Source: Lasiosphaeria ovina
Lineage: Eukaryota > Ascomycota > Sordariomycetes > Sordariales > Lasiosphaeriaceae
Length of the DNA stretch: 64,000 nucleotides
NCBI GenBank assembly: GCA_033439765.1
Contig: JAULSN010000002.1
Location: 5,828,001 to 5,892,000 of the forward strand
Reading direction: 5' to 3'
Part shown: positions 55,653 through 64,000 of the stretch, piece after piece
How the letters are laid out: each line of letters opens with the position of its first letter
Position numbering within the stretch: position 1 is the first letter of the stretch
The notes under the pieces: generated by a model
What the model saw: the letters and a program-made list of their open reading frames with translations, nothing else
What the model was told of the DNA's origin: nothing
Database searches by the model: none
Position numbers and translations under genes: made by a program

Positions 55653-58600
55653 GGACAAGGGGCTGAGCAAAAGGGAAATAACCTTATGGATGCATCTACA
55701 CTTTACCTAACGAAACAAACTTCTAGATTCGTGGAAATCTGTTTCTCCTATCCGTCTTGCATTGTTGAGGAAGAATGGAAGATAGCGCTCTTTGTCTTGC
55801 TCTTCCCCACCACTAGTGATAGTGTCCGGGGGGGCAGGTAGTGTGGGAGTGGGAAAGGATCAAACTCGAAACTCTTCCCACCAAGCTAGCCGCCGCCACA
55901 GATGTGATTGTGTTTGTTCCTTCCTTCCTTCGAGGGAGAGACGAGAGACGAGACCGCATGATCCTAGTGCAAACCGGCGTCTGGATGGATGCGGTAGTTT
56001 ATCACCTAGTGCGTGCTGCGTGTTGATTCACTGAACATTTCATTGATAATTGACACTCGAGCAAGCCGAGCGAGCACGTGAACACTGTCGAAAAATTTAT
56101 GTAATGGCAAAAATTGGGCTGCGCCGCAGAGCCGCAGACCCCTGAAGATCGCCAAGACGCGAGCCGGCGATGAGGTCATGCTAAGGTTGGGTCGCCTCAT
56201 GGGTTTGTAGTCTGTGCATGTATGTACGGAAAGTCTCAGAGATCTCCATATCGGAGCATGTTTTGGCTCTGATATTAGGTAAACCTAAGTGTTTGTATTT
56301 TGTTTTTATTTCCGGCCACGATACGAACTCTGTCCGTAGGGCTGTATAACCAAAGTCTCTCCAGGTCTCTCCAGAACTGCCTTGTGGCGCGCGCTAGTCC
56401 TCCGTAGTGCTCTCGGAAGTCGAGTCGTCCGGGACCGAGAGAGAACGATACGAGCCTCACTAGCACGAAAAGGCGCAAGTTGGGCTCGTTCAATCTCACC
56501 CCAAGTCGGAGCACATGATGAGGACAAAAAGTGCAGGCGGTCAAGAGAGTAGCAGAATGACGAAAAACCTAGGCAATTCCGGTCACTATTGGCGAGAAAT
56601 GGGTAAATAGCAGCAACCTAGAAACGCACCTTAGCATAGCCACACCCAGACACGACATTTTTGCCGAATCCGTCTGCAAGACGGACATGTGTGCAACCAA
56701 ACGCCCACCCATTGCTTTGCTTGCTTATGCGACTTGATTCTAAACTAGTGTAACTACCGGCATATTTAGCCCACGAGCATTAACAGCTTCCTGGAGAGGG
56801 TGTACTAAGTTCACAGCTGGGTTTGCGCTCAAATGTGAATAGGGGTCCCTCGTTCAGCCCCAGCAGCTTACAACTCCAGCCAGCCGCTCGCACACCAGCC
56901 ACAGCCAGCGCCCCCCTTATTTACCAGCCGCCGCGCGGGGGAAAGGACGGAAAGGACCCTTAATTTTTTTTTAAATGCGCGCCCACCTAAGAAGCGTATT
57001 CGGTACATTAATCAGAACCCCGTGGTACGTGGTAGGGGAGATACCGGACATAGGGCGTTTTCCATGTATTTAATCTCGCATGCTGCTTGCTGCAGAGAGG
57101 CTGTGCTCGGGCGAAAGCACCTTTATACCCCTCTTGGACGTCTGCTCGGTAACCAAGGGGCTCTGGTGGCCGCTGGGAATGGAGGCTTTGGGCGACGCAG
57201 CCCGCCAGACCCAATAGACCCTAACAACACCGGGGGCGGGTCGCTCTTGTATGGGGCGCGGACAGCCCTCCAGAGCCCTCTATGGAATCAATATATCGCG
57301 AGCCCCTAATGCACGCGCGACGCGCAACTGTTAATTAAGTTATTTAGCGTAGGGCTGTGCCTGCGGAGGGCATCTGCGGGACTTTTAGCGCGAGCGTGTC
57401 CTGTCATCCCATCCGTGGACCGCAACCTGTAGGTGGGATGCTGCAGCGGCGGATTTATTGGGGTTTGGGACAATTTGTCCAGATTTGGACATGGTCAAGG
57501 AAAACGCACGCTCTCCATCACCACACTCACCACGTCTGCTGCAGAGCCACTCGGATGCCGTTTAAAATTGCTTCTTGATTTCCGAGCTGCTTGTTGTCTT
57601 AGGAAGCTCCCAAAGTCTCCCGCATGACGGCTGGACCTAGGCATCGATCGGAGGACGCTAGATTGTCGGTCCATGAGATAACGGAAGGGGGTTTCGCCGA
57701 GTCAAGTGTAATCATATTGCCGAGAAGGGCTTGTGGGAGCAGTGTACGCAGTAGTACGCGTACATACACGCGCACAAAATTTAACTGATCTGTAAAGTAA
57801 AGAGCTCATGTTTCGTGTCATTGGCTGTTTGGCGAGATCGGTCCGAGTCGCATTTTCCGACGAGAACTTTGAGGTAACGTTGACCGACATCCATACGACG
57901 CCTGGACTCGAGCCCGACATGACACATCGAGCAGATTGGACAGGCAGGCATGGCGTGGCATCAGATCTAAGAAGGCGTTTGCGTTTGCGTTTGGTTTGGT
58001 TTGCCCTCGAGTCGAGGGCGGGCATGGACCGTGGCCCGAGCATTGCCAATGTCACTGAACGAATGTCTCAGATCTCCCGCCGTTGCGCCTGATTTGTTGG
58101 TATACCGAGTCCATGCTGCGTGTTGGTGGAGTGCGGTTAAGAGCCCCAAAATCCAATATTTGCTTTGTTCGGGTGGTTCCAGCCAACCCATCTTCGAAGC
58201 CGCGCCGTGCCGTGGTGGAGGAGAGCAGATGAGCGAGGCGCGCTGCAGCCGCCAAAGCCGCCCGCCAAACAAGCCAGCAACGCCAAAACCCTCTCTGAAT
58301 CTCGATCCGGACCATTGCCGATGGGGAAAACGTCGAGATGCATTCCGCAGCACCACGGAAGGCGCAAAACAGCCATGTCCGCGGGAGAAGAAGCATTCGA
58401 GAAGAATGCATGCCAGAGTCCACACGCAAGCCACGGCAAGCCAAATGGTGGCGTGCTCCCAGACCACACTTGCCGTTTACGAGATGGGGTTGGCTTTCAC
58501 AGGCGAATGAAACGCCACGGGGACCTTTTAAGCTTTTTGCTCCCCCTGTCACTGCGGTGCCGCCAAGTCGACGCCAATGTCCCAGACCCCCCCAGACCCC

Positions 58601-59739
58601 CAGGACTTGCGGAGACCACCTTCGCACAGGTAGCCCAAAGGGGAATACACGCTAGCTTGGATGGGACCCAGCACTTTGATGTAGCCAATGGCATCGGGCC
58701 GCGGCTCCTTAGTGGTGAGTCTTGCCCGCAACACCAGCCAACATCTCATGGTGGGACTCGCGCCGACCAGACAGCTCCAGGTGGGCATCAGATAGTGTAG
58801 CCAAGCGATAGGCTTCGGGAGGACTAACACGAGGCTGTGGCCGCAATATACAGGGGCTGAGCTGGTGGCATGGCATGTGCTCGTCACTCACACTGACACG
58901 CTGGCGGTCCATGCTCTGCTCTCGTCCACAGCAAACCTGGAGGGAAGGTACAACCCCCTCAGGGTAGAGTCAAGCACCGGGCAATCTGAGTCCGTGGACA
59001 GGCAGAGGCAGGGCAGTCACATCCCAGCAGCCAGAGACCGGCAGCGCCCACCTCACCCACAGCAACCCAGAGCACCGCACCCGCACAGCTCCCGCATCGC
59101 TGGCTAGCTGCAGCAACGCCGCCCGCATAGCCTTACCGAACCGAAGCCTTGGCTTGGCTCAGGAGACAAGCCCTCGATCGCGTCGAACGTGAAAGCTGCC
59201 CAGCCCAGGATCCATATACCTACCTACCCAACCTAGGCCCATTACCTACTCGCCTTTGATAATAATATGTATGGGGGCCTCCAGCAGCTCCAGTCTCGTA
59301 GCTTGCACAAGCTCAGCTTAAATTAAGAAGGCCGCGTTCGGCAAGCCCTCCTCCCACACATCAACTAGATCCAAGCTAGACCAGACGGAAGACGACGCCA
59401 ATTCACCCAACGACTCGACTCAACTCGACACGACCCAAGACACGAGCTCCATCAATTGCCTCCAACTGACCTTGACGGCCTCTCCCCGCCCCTGGAACCC
59501 GCTGGTTTGGTCATGCTGATGCCTGTACCTGTGCCTGTGCCCCCGAATTCGAATTAGCCTACGCGTCCCGACTCCACGGCGACGAGGCCGCCAAAACCGC
59601 CTGCCTGATTCGGAAAGACACTGACCTCCTTTCGCTCTGGCGAATGCAACAACGAGACAGACGCTGCGCCGTTGGACTCGCTGTTCTCACCCGACGTCGG
59701 CTCAGGCTCCGCGCCTGACCATTTTCTCTTGCCTCCACC

Positions 59740-61950
59740 ATGGTCTATTGCGGGAAACCAAGCAAGGGATGCTCTAACTGCCGGGAGCGTAAGATTCGCG
59801 TATGTTTGGCCTCCCCATTGCTTCCGCTTCCACATTGGAGAGGGGATCGCGAGCCCGAGTTTCGGTCTCAATTTTTCTCTACCTCACCTCACTCTCACAC
59901 TCCCAAGTCAAAAGGCTTTGTTTGGTCCCGCGTGCTGCTCATTGCGCACGCCATGTCGCGTTGCCCCCGCTAGCCATTCGCCTCTTCCCCTTTTGCCCCG
60001 TTTCGTTTCCGCTGACGTCCTGGATAGTGCGATCAGAGAGAACCAGGATGCGGCCAATGCGAGAAGAGACAGCAGGGTTGCCCTGGCTACCGCAACCTCG
60101 TGGACCTCATGTTCCGCGATGAGAGCTCTCATGTCATCAAGAAGGCCAAGGCGAGGGCCAGGAAAAAGAATCTCACCGTCGAGCCCGGCACGCCATCCGA
60201 CACAGACGGCCGCCTGTCGCTCACACCCGAACCCCGTTCAAAGTCTCTGACGCTGGTCATGCCTGTCTCTCCAATGCCGGGAACCCCGACAACGGAGCAG
60301 AGCGGGTGGAACTCCGACGACAGCAGTCTTTTGATGTCCCCCGATTCGGGCAGCTGGCCAGTCACCCCCGCCATGGCCCTCTTCTACAACCTGGCCCCGA
60401 CTTGCCAGGAGAATGGCACCGCCTATTTCTTCTCTCGCTACGTTACCATGGACGAGACGGCGTGCCATCAAAAGTTCGACTTTGTCTACGACGTCTGGAA
60501 GCCCTCGTCGGTGATGCCTGAACGCGAGGTCGACGGGGTGCTTGCGAGCATGACGGCGGTCGGGCTTATGGGGCTGGCGAGCATGACGCGGTCACGAGAC
60601 TTTATGGATGCTGCTCGGAAGTCATACGGGACCGCCCTCCAGCTGACCAACCACGCGCTGAAGAACCCGGTCGAGGCCGTCAAGGATTCAACAATGCTCT
60701 CGGTCCTCATCCTCGGCGTGTTCGAGATGATGACGGAGAACACGCCGCGGATAAAGACAGTCAAGGCTTTCCAGGAACATGTCAATGGCGCGGCTGCGCT
60801 GGCAAAGATGCGGGGAGCTGCCCAGTTCCGAACCCGGGCGGGAAAGAGGATGTTCTCAATGCTCTGTCAGAGAGTGGTCATAAGCTGCATTCAGAGACAC
60901 GTCCCCATGCCGCAGCCATTAGTCGAGCTTTGGCAGGAGGCGTCCAAGACATTAGAGCCTAGAGATCCTACGAGGTGGATAACACCTCTTATGTTCCAGA
61001 TTCTGCAGCTGCGGTATGACATTAAGAGGGGGGCCATTACAGACCCCGAGGCGATCGTGGGGGCTTTGCTTAGCATTGAAGAAGACTGCGAGAAACTCAC
61101 CAGCCAGCTCCCGCCATCATGGCAATACCGAACATTTAAGTTGACCAGGCAGCATCCGGCTGTATACGAAGGTGTCTGCCATCTCTACTCCTCCCTGTGG
61201 CATGCCACGGTGTGGAACGGCCTGCGAACAGCCCGAATTCTCGTTCTCGAAACCATTCTTTCCGAAATCTACCGCGAGTCGCAAAGTTTCTCGCCAAGGC
61301 TTGCCTCGAGCCGGTACACGGAAGAGTTTAACCGCGCGAGACGGAAGTTGAAGCAGATGATCCAAGCCGTCAACGCGAGTGTGCCGCAACATCTGGGGCT
61401 CGTCAATCCGGTCGACGGCAGCATCGAGAGCATGTCTCCAGCGTCGACGCCGATATCGAGCGTTGAGGTGCGCGAGACACCAAGCCCGGCCACATCACCT
61501 TCGTCCCGGTCCTCGGACTCCGGGAGCAGCAACTACGGCGGCTACAGTCCCAGCCAGCCCTCGGGCCTCACCATTCTCGACACGACGGGGGCGCGCGACG
61601 CCGAAGACGAGGCCGGCCGTTTCATGCTGCTGGTGTCAGCCACGAGCACCATCGTCTGGCCGCTCTACGTGGTCGGCATGTCGTCGGCGTGCGACGAAGA
61701 AACAAAGGCGTACGTCATCGAGCGCCTGCGCACACTATACATGGAGACGGGAATTCGGCAGGCCGACGCGCTGGCGAACCTGCTCGAGGAGCACGAGTCG
61801 GCCGAGTGGCCGCTCAAACAGGAGCCCGAGACAGGATCGGTGCCCGCGTCGGTAGTCCTCTCGACCCTAACGGCGACGCCGCCAATGATAACGACGGAGT
61901 TCGATCTGCCCAAGAGGTACAAGGCAGACTTTGACACGTTTCTCGTATAG
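59740..61950 (+). CDS. Zn2Cys6 transcription factor
   Basis: Fungal zinc-cluster regulator. Exon 59740-59799 and exon 60028-61950 give 660 residues. The zinc cluster is complete: Cys11, Cys14, Cys21, Cys28, Cys31, Cys38 with spacing C-x2-C-x6-C-x6-C-x2-C-x6-C, in the phrases KGCSNCRERKIR and CDQREPGCGQCEKRQQGCPG. The 228-nt intron separates Cys14 from Cys21, so unspliced transcript would lose DNA binding. A basic linker (KKAKARARKKN) follows, then Ser/Pro disorder to ~115. A fungal-specific regulatory domain of the DUF3468/Fungal_trans_2 type covers about 125-430 (FFSRYVTMDETACHQKFDFV; AALAKMRGAAQFRT). Near 430-500 lies a Ser/Pro-rich linker, and a last helical block ends in YKADFDTFLV. Target genes cannot be read from the sequence; the gene stands alone beside a gene-poor region. 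Confidence 0.92.
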
Positions 61951-62450
61951 CAAAGCCGTGCCCTGGGTTGAGAGGGAAAACAAGCGACTCCTAGAGTCAA
62001 TGACTTGACTGTCGTTTGTCAATGTCTGGCGAGAACAGTTTGATGCGACGTGCTACTGTTGACGGGGTATGAAACTTGCGGGGCCTACACGAACAAGGAG
62101 TTCCGTCATGTCTGTCTACGTGACTATGAAATCTGCTTTTGGAGGACGCAACTTTGGCAAGCACAGCGAGGAATGACTTTATTGTTTTTATAACACTGGG
62201 GAAAGGAGCATCAAAATAGGTGGCTCGGGCCCATGTATATATACCCCCTTCATCATGATGGTACCGTTGCCAGGTATTCGTTGTTATTGTTGATATATTC
62301 TGCGTATATAATCCCATATATAATCATTCGTACTTCGGATCGAATTTCATGCAAGTAATGCCGAAAACATTCAAATGCTCGTTTCATCTATTCATTTCCC
62401 TTTCTTCGCCGTGCATCCACACGAACGCCCCTTTTCCGTGACCTGACCAA

Positions 62451-62474
62451 ACCTGACCTGACCTGACCTGACCT
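62451..62474. repeat. (ACCTG)n repeat
   Basis: Nearly five ACCTG units; an isolated further unit occurs just upstream. Confidence 0.85.
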
Positions 62475-62510
62475 AAACAACGCCATTCTAGATAGAACCT
62501 CTGGGCTGGG

Positions 62511-62531
62511 TATATATATATATATATATAT
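62511..62531. repeat. (TA)n microsatellite
   Basis: About ten TA units 70 nt downstream of the cyclophilin stop, likely in its 3' UTR. Confidence 0.9.
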
Positions 62532-62600
62532 GTATATCTACACAGTAAATAATAATCTCGCACCGTTTTTTTTTTTTAATATAATGATTTTCTCTCCTCT

Positions 62601-64000
62601 CTACCAACCGTCGAAATTCCCAAACCCGGCCGTCTTGGCCTTTTTCCTCGACGGCTGCTCCTCCCACGCGTCGGCGGCCTCGTCGGCGAGCTCCGTCGGT
62701 GTGCGCGACTGCTGCAGCGGGCTCTTTTTCTTGGTCAGGTATTTCCCGACGGCGCTAGCGTCGGCTGCTCCAGGAGCGCTTGCGCCGGTGCCCAGGGCGG
62801 AGCCGTCGTCATTGCGCAGGCGCTTGCCGGTCCAGGTGGTGCGGTCGTCGTCGGTGCCGCCGCGGCGCTCGACGTCGGCGCGCTGCGCCTCGGCGCGCTC
62901 GCGCTCGGCCTTGTCGCGCTGGAACTCGGCGAAGGGGTCGACGAAGACGACCACGTCGCGGATCACGATGTCGGCCAGCGGGCGGGCCGAGTCCGGGTCC
63001 GTCGGCGTGGCCTCCATCTTGTCGAGCACGTCGAGCCCGTCGACGACGCGGCCGAAGATGGTGTGCTTGTGGTCGAGGTGCGGCGCGGGGCGGTAGGTGA
63101 TGAAGAACTGCGACGAGTTGGTGTTCTTGCCCTTGTTGGCCATGCTGATGACGCCGCGCGCGTTGTGCGTGTGGGGGCCCTCGAGCTCGTCGGCGAACGG
63201 CCGCCCCCACACGCTCGCGCCGCCCTTGCCCGTCCCTGCCGGGTCGCCGCCCTGGATCATGAAGTTCTTGATGTTGCGGTGGAAGGCCATGCCGCGGTAG
63301 TAGCCCTTTTGCGCGAGGCGCACAAAGTTCCACACGGCCTTGGGCGCGGTTTCCGTGTGCAGCTCCACGTTGAGGTCGCCCAGGTTGGTCTCGACGCGCG
63401 CGTACCCCTTGAACTTGACGCGCTTGGGCTTGAGCATCCACTCCTCGTCCGTCAGCACCGCCCGCTCGCCGCTCGTCTCGGGCGTCAGACCCGTGCTCGT
63501 GAAGCTCGCCGCCGCCCGCCCCGTCGTGTACGCCGCCGCGTTAGCCGCGAGCTTGCGCTCCTGGATCTGCTGCTGCTGGGTTCGGCGTATCGAGGACACG
63601 TTGCTATCGCCGGGCTTCTGCTGCTGCAGCAGCGGCTTGGTGGTCCGGTTCACGTCGCCGCCGGCCTCGCGCTCGCGGCGGGCGCGCTCGACGGCCTCCT
63701 TGGCGCGCAGGACCTTCTCGCCGATGCGGCCCAGGGCGTCGATGTTGACGGAGCCGGCGCCGTCGCGCTCCTCGCGCTGGGCGGGAGTTAGGATGGTGTC
63801 GGAGCCGTCGCGCAGGAACTTGAACTGGCTGAGGTCGCGGCTGGCGGCGTTCTGGGGGTTCTGCAGGGTGATGATGTCCTTGCGGCCGAACTCGGCGTCG
63901 TCGACCAGGTCGCGCCACGACTTGGCCTTGATGTTCATGCGGTCGACCGTCTCCCAGGCGAAGACGTTGGCGTAGGCGCCGTGGCGCACGGCGACGACGT
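62601..64000 (-). CDS. cyp8: PPIL2/CYP60-type U-box cyclophilin, 5' end missing
   Basis: Nuclear peptidyl-prolyl isomerase of the PPIL2/Cyp-60 family, which combines a U-box with a cyclophilin domain and associates with the spliceosome. The frame stays open to the window edge, so the N-terminal part of the U-box lies outside; at least 466 residues are present. At the start are the U-box end (VAVRHGAYANVFAWETVDRM, NIKAKSWRDLVDDAEFGRKD and IITLQNPQN), as in family members. The cyclophilin domain begins near VKFKGYARVETNLGDLNVEL, with KGYYRGMAFHRNIKNFMIQG, NTNSSQFFITYRPAPHLD and HTIFGRVVDGLDVLDKME; the catalytic Arg in FHR and the QFFITY motif are intact. The tail is Arg/Glu-rich, then Ser/Lys-rich, ending KKAKTAGFGNFDGW, a short family-like terminal motif. 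Very GC-rich third positions. Confidence 0.9.
   Translation of the reverse strand, partial: VVAVRHGAYANVFAWETVDRMNIKAKSWRDLVDDAEFGRKDIITLQNPQNAASRDLSQFKFLRDGSDTILTPAQREERDGAGSVNIDALGRIGEKVLRAKEAVERARREREAGGDVNRTTKPLLQQQKPGDSNVSSIRRTQQQQIQERKLAANAAAYTTGRAAASFTSTGLTPETSGERAVLTDEEWMLKPKRVKFKGYARVETNLGDLNVELHTETAPKAVWNFVRLAQKGYYRGMAFHRNIKNFMIQGGDPAGTGKGGASVWGRPFADELEGPHTHNARGVISMANKGKNTNSSQFFITYRPAPHLDHKHTIFGRVVDGLDVLDKMEATPTDPDSARPLADIVIRDVVVFVDPFAEFQRDKAERERAEAQRADVERRGGTDDDRTTWTGKRLRNDDGSALGTGASAPGAADASAVGKYLTKKKSPLQQSRTPTELADEAADAWEEQPSRKKAKTAGFGNFDGW

Larger units (their letters stand above)
51468..59739. other. Gene-poor 8.3 kb region
   Basis: No gene is supported on either strand; open frames are short with no family resemblance. 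It contains a diverged direct duplication (51611-52520 and 55001-55652), AT-rich DNA with scattered TACCTAC clusters (52837-52879, 54349-54363, 59216-59236), a GCCATT repeat at 54165-54188, a T15 tract near 54505, and GC-richer unique sequence from 56.8 kb on. The last 600-700 bases are likely promoter and leader of the zinc-cluster gene. A short coding-like stretch near 53755-53860 was considered and left unannotated. Confidence 0.5.
61951..62600. other. Convergent intergenic region
   Basis: 3' flanks of the zinc-cluster gene and the cyclophilin. It holds (ACCTG)n at 62451-62474, (TA)n at 62511-62531 and T-rich tracts; no gene. Confidence 0.6.

Noticed and set aside
55841..56026. Sixty-codon frame containing TDVIVFVPSFLRGRD
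   Set aside because: It begins at GTG, not ATG, no flanking exons were found, and it resembles no family I know.
57808..58092. 94-codon ATG frame in the gene desert
   Set aside because: Isolated, with flat codon use and no recognisable domain; overlapping frames on the other strand are equally long.
63063..63791. 242-codon plus-strand frame
   Set aside because: Shadow of the GC-rich cyclophilin gene; no independent start context or domain.

Overview
The window is nuclear DNA of a filamentous ascomycete (Pezizomycotina). Genes carry short introns (about 50-150 nt, with a few longer) with GT..AG borders and CTAAC-like branch sites, codon use is C-ending, and families such as TUP1/RCO-1, fused GARS-AIRS, AFI1/MesA, Zn2Cys6 regulators and fungal 7-TM DUF7702 are present. 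The 604-residue TUP1 model fits the size of Sordariomycete RCO-1, so that class is my best guess. The species is not identifiable from the sequence alone. All exon borders below were placed by eye from splice consensus, frame continuity and remembered family sequence; they are not transcript-supported.

Left part (1-17 kb), mostly housekeeping: TUP1 corepressor (+), RNase MRP subunit RMP1 (-), a DENND11/DUF4484 protein (-), the acyltransferase SLC1 (+), a repeat patch at 13.5-14.1 kb that includes a tRNA-like stretch, and the purine enzyme ADE5,7 (-).

Middle (17-43 kb): a 5 kb stretch without a convincing gene, a GPI-anchored Thr/Val-rich wall protein, a small secreted cysteine-rich protein, S-formylglutathione hydrolase, AFI1/MesA (-), a myosin regulatory light chain (+), and two neighbouring co-directional J-domain genes: a cytosolic TPR/DnaJ co-chaperone and SEC63.

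Right part (43-64 kb), more accessory: KTI12 (-), a frame-broken ankyrin-repeat pseudogene, a small possible gene with a TATA box, an APH-type kinase with an N-terminal zinc-binding module, a 7-TM protein (-), an 8 kb gene-poor stretch that contains a diverged direct duplication, a Zn2Cys6 transcription factor, and a PPIL2/CYP60 U-box cyclophilin that runs off the right edge.

The strongest unexplained signal is a 107-codon in-frame, coding-like extension behind the UGA stop of the TPR/DnaJ gene. It is acidic and then hydrophobic, so readthrough, alternative splicing or a recent nonsense mutation would decide whether this chaperone is soluble or membrane-anchored. Other points of interest are the tRNA-headed repeat patch, the 51.6/55.0 kb duplication, the A20-G34 tract and the ankyrin relic.
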